Assembly (NCBI GenBank): GCA_003648085.1
Contig: QMOC01000105.1
Coordinates: 1-7,781, forward strand
Direction of reading: 5' to 3'
DNA from: Chloroflexota bacterium
Lineage (GTDB): Bacteria > Chloroflexota > Anaerolineae > B4-G1
DNA length: 7,781 nt
Shown: positions 1-7,642 of the stretch, one piece after another
Position numbering within the stretch: position 1 is the first letter of the stretch
Layout of the letters: the number at the start of each line of letters is the position of its first letter
Notes under the pieces: generated by a model
What the model saw: only the letters and a program-made list of their open reading frames with translations
The model's database searches: none
Told to the model about the DNA's origin: nothing
Program-made: the position numbers and the translations under genes

Positions 1-1940
1 AGGATGTCAATCAACCGCGTCGCTAGTTCGGCCATCGCGCTCAGGAATTGGGTGCGGTTGGCCTGGGCCTCTTTGACCATCTCCAGGTGGATCCGCCACA
101 GCGCCTCGTCAATCGCCCCGCCCCCTTCAGGCACGCAGACCTGAGTATCGCCGTCGAAGGCGATGCGGGTCAGCGCCCTCAGCCTGACCTGACCGGAGAG
201 GCGTTTGGTCTCGTAATCATATTTGACCGTTTCCAGGTCGTCGCTGGTATAGGTGGCAACTTCCAGGCTGCTGACATCGGCGGCCGCTTTGCCCAGCGCG
301 GTCGCCAGTTCGCGAGTGAATTTCTTAAGCGACTCCGCCAGGCCGGTGCGCTCCTGCCCCAGCGCGAAGGCCACTTCATCGAAAGGAGTAACCTCCTCCG
401 GCGGCTCTTCGGTGGACGGTACCCCCACCCCGGCTGCGGACGGCCTGACCAGGGTGGGCTTAACGGCAGCAGGCTCGATGGTGGGACGTCCGAGGACCGG
501 TTTCGCGCCGGGTTCGGCGACCGGGAGCCGCACCGCCGGATCGCCGATGATAGCGTAGGCACGGGCGTCATTATTGGCCGTCCACAACCCGGCCAATTTC
601 AGGTCATCGCGCCGGCCGCCGAACTCTATTTCCTCCAACTCTTGGCTCAGTTCGGTGGAGAGTTCGGCGTAACGCTCGTTGAAGAACTCGATGGCCGACC
701 CAATTGGATGGCCCTCCATCAGTCGTTTGAGCGCACTCTCGAACACTGCCAATTGCTGCCCGGCCCGGCCCCACATAAAGGAGTAGCCCCAGGCGCGTTC
801 CACGTGGCCCACCACAGCCAGGGCGCCTCCCCTGGGGTGGCCGAGCATGCGCTGGGGGAGGATGGCCACGAAGGCGTGAGGAGCGATGGCTCCCCGCTCG
901 CGGAAGACGCGATGGGCAAAGTCGTCCAGCCGAGGCGTGCCAGCGCCATAGCAGGCGAAGAAGAAAGCGATCAGTCCCAGCAGCCCAGCGTCATCACCGA
1001 CGTCGTCGGCCGAGAAGTAGAAATCATCTGGTATCGGGCCACTCCATTCCTCCGGGCCGGGCCATTCGCGGCAGAGGAGTGCCCCCTGGTGGGGCAGTTG
1101 GCGCGGGTCGCCGTTGGGGAAACCCATACCGTGACCGGCGGTGAAGAGCAGGGCTGGGGTGTCTTCCCTGCCGACGAGACGGCTCAGCCGATGCTTGGTG
1201 GCCTCATCCGCCAGCCAGGCCCGCACCTCCCAATCGGGCTGATCGGCGGCTACCTGCTCCGCCAGCGGCTTGACCAGATGTTGGGCGCTGAGTTCGGTGG
1301 CTGGGTCGTCAGGGTTTCGCACGCCGAAGAAGGCAGCCTGGCGGGCCAGCAACACGCGGCCACTTTCGGCCTCCACCACGCTGCGGGCGTATTGAGCGTA
1401 TTCCTCCAGGGTGTCGAAGTAGATACGTCCCACCGCGTACTGAACGTCCAGTTGATATTGGAAACGATAGGGGATGCTCTCTGGATCGCCGACGATGAGC
1501 AGATAGTAGGGCACTTTTTCCGGATCGGCCGGACCGGGGCCTGCCCCGTGCCGCTCCAGGAACTCCATTTTGGACTCGCCCGGTCGGTAAGCGTCCACGC
1601 CGACGTACTCCCGGTAGTGGCGCTCCTCCAGCCTGGTCGCCTGCTCCCGCCGTAGGCCCAGCAGTTCGCTCAAGGCCTCCTTGATGGCGGGGACGCGCTC
1701 ATCTTCGTAGGCGAAGATGACGCCCCACCCGGCCTCCGCCAGGTTCTTGGGGTCTATCCCCTCTTTGGGGCCTTTGGAGACCGCTTTAACGTACTCGTTC
1801 CAGCCTTTGAGTTCCCTTATGTGCGCTGGATCCAACTCCTCGCCCAGCGCGATGGAGGCAATGTCATGAGGGGGCAACGGCGGTAGTTCGTATCCGCCGG
1901 TGGCACCGTTGATGCCGTTGAAGTACAGTAGTTCACTCAT
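1..1940 (-). CDS. C25-type (gingipain-like) caspase-fold cysteine peptidase, 3' end outside window
   Basis: Translating the minus strand from the ATG at 1938-1940 gives 646 uninterrupted codons that are still open at base 1, so the C-terminus lies outside the window. The start [20 protein letters not shown] has GGAG six bases upstream. C25/clan CD hallmarks are [16 protein letters not shown] (145-160), YAVGRI (168-173), TAGHGMGF with candidate catalytic His270, [10 protein letters not shown] with candidate catalytic Cys330, and the closing GDPAVRLP (466-473). Unlike secreted gingipains there is no signal peptide, so it is probably cytoplasmic. A Pro-rich linker (about 476-516) joins a further domain from about 517 ([18 protein letters not shown]) that I do not recognise. 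It begins helically, has a central part that looks strand-rich (about 560-610), then a helix. The gene lies 102 bp after the STAND gene on the same strand and is probably co-transcribed as an effector. The dyad looks intact; the substrate is unknown. Confidence 0.9.
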   Translation of the reverse strand, partial: MSELLYFNGINGATGGYELPPLPPHDIASIALGEELDPAHIRELKGWNEYVKAVSKGPKEGIDPKNLAEAGWGVIFAYEDERVPAIKEALSELLGLRREQATRLEERHYREYVGVDAYRPGESKMEFLERHGAGPGPADPEKVPYYLLIVGDPESIPYRFQYQLDVQYAVGRIYFDTLEEYAQYARSVVEAESGRVLLARQAAFFGVRNPDDPATELSAQHLVKPLAEQVAADQPDWEVRAWLADEATKHRLSRLVGREDTPALLFTAGHGMGFPNGDPRQLPHQGALLCREWPGPEEWSGPIPDDFYFSADDVGDDAGLLGLIAFFFACYGAGTPRLDDFAHRVFRERGAIAPHAFVAILPQRMLGHPRGGALAVVGHVERAWGYSFMWGRAGQQLAVFESALKRLMEGHPIGSAIEFFNERYAELSTELSQELEEIEFGGRRDDLKLAGLWTANNDARAYAIIGDPAVRLPVAEPGAKPVLGRPTIEPAAVKPTLVRPSAAGVGVPSTEEPPEEVTPFDEVAFALGQERTGLAESLKKFTRELATALGKAAADVSSLEVATYTSDDLETVKYDYETKRLSGQVRLRALTRIAFDGDTQVCVPEGGGAIDEALWRIHLEMVKEAQANRTQFLSAMAELATRLIDI

Positions 1941-1946
1941 TTTTCA

Positions 1947-1950
1947 CTCC
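1947..1950 (-). promoter_or_regulatory. Ribosome-binding site of the C25-like peptidase gene
   Basis: GGAG followed by TGAAAA and then ATG on the minus strand gives six-base spacing. It supports the start at 1940 and shows that this gene has its own translation initiation despite sitting close behind the STAND gene. Confidence 0.75.
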
Positions 1951-1956
1951 GAATCG

Positions 1957-2004
1957 GTGAGCCAGCGAGTCAGCGAGTCAGCGAGTCAGCGAGCCAGCGA
2001 GCCA
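1957..2004. repeat. 8-bp tandem repeat array, six copies, between the STAND and C25-like genes
   Basis: Six consecutive units of the pattern GYGAGYCA on the plus strand: gtgagcca, three copies of gcgagtca, then two of gcgagcca, with a partial gcga following. The array fills almost half of the 102-bp gap between the STAND stop and the C25-like start. A perfect 7-bp inverted pair, aatcggt (1952-1958) and accgatt (2022-2028), flanks it, the left arm overlapping the first two bases of the array. No Rho-independent terminator is visible in this gap, so read-through transcription is plausible. Confidence 0.9.
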
Positions 2005-2042
2005 GCGAAACGAACCCCACAACCGATTTTCTAGACGCGCTC

Positions 2043-5000
2043 TCAGTAGTTGAATGGATTGGTCACCAGGTGCTCGAGAAGTTCCTGCTCCTCTGCGGTC
2101 AACTTGCGGGGTACGTACTCCTCGGCTAACCTCTCTACGTCCTCAAACCGGGCCAAGTAACGCCGCACCGTCCCGTCCCGCGAACCAGAGGCGATGTACT
2201 GCCCATCCGGACTGTACGCCACGGCCGGTATGTAGTCGGTGTGGCCGATAAGTATGGCAATGGTTTTAGGCGGCGATTGCGAGAGATCCCACAAGCGCAC
2301 CGTCCGGTCCCACGAACTGGTCGCCAGGTAGCGCCCGTCGGGGCTGTATTCTACGTCGTAGACATAACCGGTGTGACCGACCAGGATGGCCATTGTCGTG
2401 TAAGTTTTCGTATCCCAGATGCGCGCCGTTTTGTCCCATGAAGCAGAGGCCAGGAATCTGCCATCGGGGCTGTACATCAGGCTGTAGATCATGTGCTCGT
2501 GACCGCGCAGGGTCGCTACCGGTGCACCTGTCTCCGCATCCCATATGCGCACCTCGTTATCCCTATCGCCGCTGGCGAGGAAACGCCCATCGGGGCTGTA
2601 GGCAACAGCGTTGACTTTGCCAGTATGCCCTTCGAGGACACGAACCGTCTCCCACGTCCCGGTATCCCAGATGCGCACTGTCTTGTCGTCCGAGACGGTG
2701 ACCAGGAAACGCCCGTCAGGGCTGTAAGCCGCGCCGTTGACGTCATCGGTGTGCCCAGTCAGGGTCACCACGAGTGTTGCCGGCGGGCCGTTTGCGACGT
2801 CCCACACACGAGCGAAGTCATCAGCGGAGCACGTGACTACATAGCGCCCATCGGGGCTATAGGTGGCCCACCAGATCAGGCTGCCCACGGGCAACGTCAT
2901 CACCGTCCGGCAAGTGGTGGCAGACCATATACGGACTGTGCCATCCGCATCCCCGGAGGCCAGAAACTCGCCGTCGGGGCTATAGACCACGGAGGTCACT
3001 CTTGACGTGTGTTCGGTGAAAGTCCTGAGCATACTCCCCTGCGGGGAGGCACTGTCCCAGATGCGGACCGTGCGATCGGCGGAGCCGGAGGCGAGGAACC
3101 GTCCAGCGGGGCTGTAGGCCACGTCGTTGATGATGCTGGTGTGGCCGGTCAAGACGGCTACGCTTTCACTTTTGCGCAGGCCCGCATCCCATACGCGCAC
3201 GGTGGCATCGCGGGAGCCGGAGATGAGGTATCGGCCGTCGGCGCTGAACGAGAGGTTCATAACCGGACCCTGGTGTCCCACCAGCGTCAGCACCGCCTCT
3301 CCCGTCGCCACATCCCACAGTCGGATCGTCTTATCGCTGGAAGCGGAGGCCAAGATTTCTCCGTCGGGACTGAAGGCCACATCGTTGACGCCTGCCGTGT
3401 GCTCGGTCAGCGTCACTACCGGGCTGGCCCTCACGTGTCCGCCAGGCGTGGCCGTGATCTCCCATAGGCGCACTGTCCCATCCCAGGAGCCGGAGGCCAG
3501 GAGGCGTCCGTCGTGGCTGTAGGCCAGGCCGGGGATGCCTTCTGTATGTCCGGTCAGAGTGATCACAGGCGAAGCGGTGGAGAGGTTCCACACGCGCACG
3601 ATGCCATCATGGGAACCGGAGGCGATGAAACGCCCATCGGGACTGTAGGCCAGGCTGTAGACCGGAGCCATATGCCCGATCAACGTGGTCACGGGCAAAC
3701 CGGTCGAGGTATCCCACAAGCGCACGGTGTTGTCGTCGCCGCTGGTGGCCAGGAAGCGTCCATCGGGGCTATAGGTCAGACCCCAGCAGATCCACCTATT
3801 CGCCGCTCCCTCTATAGTCAGCGTCACGCTTTGGGCCGTCGTATCCCAGATTTGTATCAGACCATCGGCCGTGTAAACGGCCAGAAAGCGGCCATCGGGG
3901 CTGTAAGCGACACTGCACACGTGATCCATATCGGCGCTCTCCAGCACCTGCGAGGGGTAAAAGTCAATGATAGCCTGCCGCAGCGCAATCTCAGCATCAA
4001 CGGTGTGAGCCTCGTCCACCGCCAACCGGGCCAGGATGATGCTTTGCTCCTGATTGATGGAGCGGTAGCGTATCGAGTTGGAGGCCCAGGCTTTGGAGCG
4101 AGCGATGCGCCCAGCCCGATAGGCTACTACGTTCAGGATAGTCACACCAACGATGAGCAATAGGGCCATCACAGCCCCAAAGATGCGGAGATTACGCATC
4201 CTTTTGCGGACTTGTTCGGCCTGCTGGCTGGCCTTCAGGAATTCCCGTTCGTAGGGTTCGACTTCAGAGGGGTGCGTCTCGGCCCAAGCCAAAGCCTCCT
4301 CCAGCGTCTTGCCCCGATACAAGATGCCGGGATCCCGGCCCGTATCCCTCCAGCGCCGTGCCGCCAGAAGCAACGGCGTCTGCCGCGCCATTTCCCACGC
4401 CTGGTTCGACTGTAGGATCGGATCCACCAACCGGTCGTGGGAGAGTTCGTACCATCGCGCTCCAGCGCGCACATCGGCACGAATCAGGTATTGCGCCTCC
4501 AAGACGTCCACGGCCTCGTTGGGTAGACCACCAGTCTCGTGCTCACCGCGCAGCACCAAACCGCGCGTCTGCATCGGCGTGATCAACCGCTCGCCGAACC
4601 AACGGCGCAGCCAGCGTTCGCTGACCTCTGTCTCCTGCACACATCGCACCAGCGCGCTCTCGTAGAAGTCAATCAGCGCGCGGTCAATGTTTCCAAACTC
4701 CTCGACCTCCTCCCATTGGATAGCATTGTCCTCCTGCTCCGGCAAGTTCTCCCACAGGCGGTGACACACCACCTGCAACTGCACCGGCTCGACGAAAGGT
4801 CCCAACACCGACGTTTGTTGACCCCTGACCGCCACTTTGATACGGCACAGATCGTCCACCAGCCGCTCGGCCACACCAGGGTCAAAAGGACACCCGGCCT
4901 CCTGGGCTGGCCTCTTCACTGCCTCCAGCGCCCCTTTCCGGTCCAGCCGCTCCATGCGGAAACGAGCCCGCAATCGTCGCGGCAGCAGCGGTGCATAGGG

Positions 5001-5561
5001 GTCTAACCCCGCCACGTGGTCTTCACGCATAGCCAAGACAACGCCTAACGTCGGCATCCCACGCAGCGCATCCCGCATCTGCTCGAAGAAACCCCGTGCG
5101 TCCTGCCATCGCTCTCGGTGTGTTGTCAAAATCTCCTCAAACTGGTCGAAGATCACTATCGGCGGCTTGTAGTCCGGGGCATCCTCCTCTAGACAGTGCT
5201 GGCGCAAGAACGAGAGCAATGTATGACCGAGCAGCGCTTCCGCAGGCGCTTCCCCTCCCCCCAGTCCCATCAACGCGCTGAAGACGAAGACGTTTTCCAC
5301 GTCGTCGGGGTCAATCTCCGGGGGCAGTTCGCTCCCCACCCGTGTGGTCGGCAGCACGTTGAAGTCGTTCTCTTCCAAAGCGGGGATGACCTGGGCGTTG
5401 AGCAACGAGGTCTTGCCCGCGCCCGAGGGGGCGTAGAACAGCACTACCCGCTCCGCCAGGATCAGCGACGTCAGGTCACGTGCCTCGCGCTGGCGTCCGT
5501 AGAAGTTGCGCCGATCCTCACGCTCGTATGGACGAGGCCCCACATAAGGGTTGTTCTTCAT
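2043..5561 (-). CDS. nSTAND-type P-loop NTPase with transmembrane segment and 14 WD40 repeats
   Basis: Predicted signal-sensing NTPase switch of 1172 residues. The start at 5561 is chosen because its ATG overlaps the upstream stop as ATGA, has GGGAGG ten bases upstream, and gives the family-typical opening MKNNPYVGPRPYE. An in-frame ATG at 5579 would add six residues and has a weaker ribosome-binding site. Domains in this numbering: Walker A APSGAGKT (44-51, Lys50); Walker B VIFDQFEE (136-143, Asp139); a MRED sensor-like block near 178-181; a winged-helix-like region ending in YELSHDRLVDPIL (371-383), a hallmark of nSTAND1 proteins; a hydrophobic span about 459-480 with basic residues on both sides; then 14 WD40 repeats (about 547-1132), which fits two seven-bladed propellers. 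A charged helical tail with RKLTAEEQELLEHL closes the protein. By family analogy, the propellers sense and the NTPase controls the neighbouring effectors. Ligand unknown. Confidence 0.96.
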   Translation of the reverse strand: MKNNPYVGPRPYEREDRRNFYGRQREARDLTSLILAERVVLFYAPSGAGKTSLLNAQVIPALEENDFNVLPTTRVGSELPPEIDPDDVENVFVFSALMGLGGGEAPAEALLGHTLLSFLRQHCLEEDAPDYKPPIVIFDQFEEILTTHRERWQDARGFFEQMRDALRGMPTLGVVLAMREDHVAGLDPYAPLLPRRLRARFRMERLDRKGALEAVKRPAQEAGCPFDPGVAERLVDDLCRIKVAVRGQQTSVLGPFVEPVQLQVVCHRLWENLPEQEDNAIQWEEVEEFGNIDRALIDFYESALVRCVQETEVSERWLRRWFGERLITPMQTRGLVLRGEHETGGLPNEAVDVLEAQYLIRADVRAGARWYELSHDRLVDPILQSNQAWEMARQTPLLLAARRWRDTGRDPGILYRGKTLEEALAWAETHPSEVEPYEREFLKASQQAEQVRKRMRNLRIFGAVMALLLIVGVTILNVVAYRAGRIARSKAWASNSIRYRSINQEQSIILARLAVDEAHTVDAEIALRQAIIDFYPSQVLESADMDHVCSVAYSPDGRFLAVYTADGLIQIWDTTAQSVTLTIEGAANRWICWGLTYSPDGRFLATSGDDNTVRLWDTSTGLPVTTLIGHMAPVYSLAYSPDGRFIASGSHDGIVRVWNLSTASPVITLTGHTEGIPGLAYSHDGRLLASGSWDGTVRLWEITATPGGHVRASPVVTLTEHTAGVNDVAFSPDGEILASASSDKTIRLWDVATGEAVLTLVGHQGPVMNLSFSADGRYLISGSRDATVRVWDAGLRKSESVAVLTGHTSIINDVAYSPAGRFLASGSADRTVRIWDSASPQGSMLRTFTEHTSRVTSVVYSPDGEFLASGDADGTVRIWSATTCRTVMTLPVGSLIWWATYSPDGRYVVTCSADDFARVWDVANGPPATLVVTLTGHTDDVNGAAYSPDGRFLVTVSDDKTVRIWDTGTWETVRVLEGHTGKVNAVAYSPDGRFLASGDRDNEVRIWDAETGAPVATLRGHEHMIYSLMYSPDGRFLASASWDKTARIWDTKTYTTMAILVGHTGYVYDVEYSPDGRYLATSSWDRTVRLWDLSQSPPKTIAILIGHTDYIPAVAYSPDGQYIASGSRDGTVRRYLARFEDVERLAEEYVPRKLTAEEQELLEHLVTNPFNY
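2165..3932 (-). repeat. Fourteen WD40-encoding repeats, period about 126 bp
   Basis: The WD40 section of the STAND gene is an intragenic repeat with about one unit per 126 bp. Each unit encodes a variant of AYSPDGRFLASGS-D-TVRIWD followed by a GH pair, and the DNA block (c)atcggggctgta recurs on the plus strand at nearly every blade. Most blades keep SPDGR and the IWD/LWD/VWD turn. Variants include SHDGR (blade 4), SADGR (blade 6) and SPAGR (blade 7). Blades 1 and 8 have lost the GH before the next blade, and blades 4, 7, 9 and 13 carry extended linkers. Fourteen units fit two seven-bladed propellers. Confidence 0.93.
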
Positions 5562-5577
5562 CGGTTGGCCGCCTCCC
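5558..5577 (-). promoter_or_regulatory. Coupled stop/start junction with ribosome-binding site GGGAGG
   Basis: The TGA that ends the CHAT-SIR2 gene (5558-5560) shares bases with the ATG of the STAND gene (5559-5561), forming ATGA. GGGAGG (5572-5577) lies ten bases upstream inside the CHAT-SIR2 coding sequence. This supports translational coupling and decides the STAND start at 5561 over the in-frame ATG at 5579. Confidence 0.8.
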
Positions 5578-7606
5578 ATTGCTCACGTAACTCGGCCATA
5601 AACTGCTGGAGGCTCCCCGAGAACACGTTGACCTCAATATCCTGAAGGTAGTCTTGCAAGAACCTCTGGGCTGCCGCCGCATCCTCCACGCTCACGTCCT
5701 TCGGGTCCAGTTGCACTCCTATGTTCTTAATCCTGCGGCGGCGGGGCAGCGGCACTACCAGCCCCCGCAGGATCACACGGAACCCCCAATCGTTTATGCC
5801 GTAGCCCAGGAACATCAGTGAACTGTTGGCCATTGCTGCCCGGATGTAGGACGGGATGCGCTCCGTCTCAGCCGAGATCCGCACCAGAAAGTCCAGGTGG
5901 TCATTCTCGGTCAGTACCAGCGAGTCTACTTCCTGGTCATTACCGAACAGGTGGTAGACCAGCGGCTCCTCCGGTGTCGGCTCGTAGCCGGGGTCGTCCT
6001 CGAAGATGGACGGCAGGTCGTCCAGTGCTTCGTTCCAACGGCAGATCTCACGCACGGGTCGTTTGCCCTGGGCTTCCAACGCCGCGGTCAGGAAGTTGTC
6101 ATAGTTAGTCGTCAGGTACAGAGGCAAGTCCAAACTGGCCAGCACTTTGTGAACTTCGTTGGGGTCGCCAACCGTCAACCCTCCCCACCCTATCGCTTCG
6201 ACCAGTTCGGACAGGGTGTCATACTCTCCCTCGGGTCTCAGCCTCGCCGGCAGTCGTTCGAGGAATCCGTGCTTCAGCGCGTCCAGCAATTCGTAGCGCG
6301 GAAAGTCCTCTCCCAGGCTGGTCGCCAGGTATTTGATGACTTGAGCCGGGTCTTCTTTGTCTGAAAATGGGTACTTGTATTCGTCGGCCCACTTCCTGGC
6401 GATCTCTCCCGGGGAAGGAACCCACTGTTCACGCGCCCAAGGACCCACAATGGGTATGCATTTGCCCCGTTCGATGTTCTTGAGCAGGCCCTTCCAGAAG
6501 ATGCGCGGGTTCTCAGTCCCCAATAACTCGCCGCGCGCGTCGGCCTCAGCGCCCCACAACTGACCCGACTTGAGGCGCATGAATAGGACGGGGACGGCTG
6601 CATCCGGTCGCCCGGCGGTCAGCAGCGTGCTGCGGGCCTCATTGACTGCCAGGTCCACTTGACCATGCTCCAGCAGCCGTCGGTAGAACACGGCGCTGAA
6701 TTTGAGGGCCGATTCGACAGTCACTCGTTCCTGCATGGCGACGACGGCTGGTACGCCGACGGAGACTAGTTTGGGGGCCATCCCTAGAAAGGCGTCAACC
6801 GTCGAGCGGGTCGCGCTCTGGCAGGCGGCCAGGAAGACGAGCCGGGGTTGGATGCCCTGACGGGCCAGCATACTGGCGAGTTCGTCGTCTAGCAAGAGCC
6901 GGGTGTTGCCATCCTCGCTCTGCACGTAGAGCACGGCCTGCCCCCGCCTGGCGCTGAATGCACCGTGGCCGGTGTAGTGGAGGATGTGATAGTCCTCGCG
7001 GAGTCTCTCCTCCAAGCGCTCTGGGGTTACCGGCGGGTCGAGGAAGTCCACTTGCAAATCGCCGGGGGCCACGGCCTCGAAAGCGGACTCGAGAGTGCGC
7101 CGTTCCAATTCCACGTCGGCCGGGGGCAGGCCGTATTTGCTCTCTATGTCGGCAGGGTCAGAGATGACGACCAGTACGCGGATGGGGCGTTTCTCGATCG
7201 GGCCGCCCCAGGGGAGAGCGATAGGGAGGTAGCGGGAGAGAGGGGTATCAGCCTGGGCACTCAGCATAGCGGGGCCTTCCTGCAGTAGTTCCCAGGGCAG
7301 GGTGTGGAGTTCGGCGGCGGCGGGGTCTATGCGCAGGCGGAGGCGACGCCGCGGTGCTTGCCCGCGGGCCTCGGCCCAGGCGCTGTACAGCGCTGTGTCG
7401 GTGAAAAGGAGCTCGTACAACCGCTGCCCGTCGGCCACCAAGTCACCGGTGGGGACCCAAGGCAGGATGTCTGGGGGGAGATAGCCACGGGGGAATACCT
7501 GCTCTTGGTTCAGGGTGATTTCGACCGGGTAGCCCTCTTCCTCCCGCCGAAAGATGCGAATCTCCAGGTCAACGAACGATTCACTGACAGGTATGTACTC
7601 TGTCAT
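5558..7606 (-). CDS. CHAT caspase-like peptidase fused to SIR2-like domain
   Basis: A 682-residue cytoplasmic protein with no signal peptide or membrane segment. Residues about 10-350 form a CHAT (clan CD, caspase-like) domain. It has the usual N-terminal lead-in ending in LPWELL (103-108), a His motif in HYTGHGAF (His214) and a Cys motif in FLAACQSAT (Cys262). The dyad is 48 residues apart and looks intact, so peptidase activity is expected; the substrate is unknown. Residues about 375-680 resemble the SIR2_2 family: TTNYD (499-503), a YHLFG block (551-555), VLTENDH (564-570) and FLGYGINDWGF (599-609). The canonical GAGxS loop is replaced by IVGPWA (386-391), and Phe554 sits where sirtuins have the catalytic His. 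The ATG at 7606 is preceded by AGGGG seven bases upstream. It is probably first in the operon, and its stop overlaps the start of the STAND gene. CHAT call very secure; SIR2-like fold secure; NAD hydrolysis uncertain. Confidence 0.95.
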   Translation of the reverse strand: MTEYIPVSESFVDLEIRIFRREEEGYPVEITLNQEQVFPRGYLPPDILPWVPTGDLVADGQRLYELLFTDTALYSAWAEARGQAPRRRLRLRIDPAAAELHTLPWELLQEGPAMLSAQADTPLSRYLPIALPWGGPIEKRPIRVLVVISDPADIESKYGLPPADVELERRTLESAFEAVAPGDLQVDFLDPPVTPERLEERLREDYHILHYTGHGAFSARRGQAVLYVQSEDGNTRLLLDDELASMLARQGIQPRLVFLAACQSATRSTVDAFLGMAPKLVSVGVPAVVAMQERVTVESALKFSAVFYRRLLEHGQVDLAVNEARSTLLTAGRPDAAVPVLFMRLKSGQLWGAEADARGELLGTENPRIFWKGLLKNIERGKCIPIVGPWAREQWVPSPGEIARKWADEYKYPFSDKEDPAQVIKYLATSLGEDFPRYELLDALKHGFLERLPARLRPEGEYDTLSELVEAIGWGGLTVGDPNEVHKVLASLDLPLYLTTNYDNFLTAALEAQGKRPVREICRWNEALDDLPSIFEDDPGYEPTPEEPLVYHLFGNDQEVDSLVLTENDHLDFLVRISAETERIPSYIRAAMANSSLMFLGYGINDWGFRVILRGLVVPLPRRRRIKNIGVQLDPKDVSVEDAAAAQRFLQDYLQDIEVNVFSGSLQQFMAELREQWEAANR

Positions 7607-7613
7607 CGGACCG

Positions 7614-7618
7614 CCCCT
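7614..7618 (-). promoter_or_regulatory. Ribosome-binding site of the CHAT-SIR2 gene
   Basis: AGGGG on the minus strand lies seven bases upstream of the ATG at 7606, a good Shine-Dalgarno match and spacing. It supports this start for the CHAT-SIR2 protein. Confidence 0.7.
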
Positions 7619-7642
7619 GAAAGTTTTGGTTGAGCGTGACTA

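Noticed and set aside
48..1655. 535-codon plus-strand ORF
   Set aside because: It is fully antisense to the C25-like peptidase reading frame, which has recognisable catalytic motifs, a start and a ribosome-binding site. The plus-strand translation shows no domain I recognise, and long antisense ORFs are expected in GC-rich coding DNA.
1941..2042. Rho-independent terminator between the STAND and C25-like genes
   Set aside because: The flanking 7-bp inverted arms lie about 63 bases apart and no stable GC-rich hairpin with a following U-tract is present. Read-through remains the simpler reading.
2241..4163. Several plus-strand ORFs opposite the WD40 region with a repetitive, domain-like look
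   Set aside because: Their periodic peptides are the antisense reading of the WD40 repeats, with the same 126-bp period. They have no independent support.
5897..7288. Plus-strand ORFs of 69 to 155 codons opposite the CHAT-SIR2 gene
   Set aside because: They are antisense shadows with no motifs, poor ribosome-binding context, and complete overlap by a well-supported gene.
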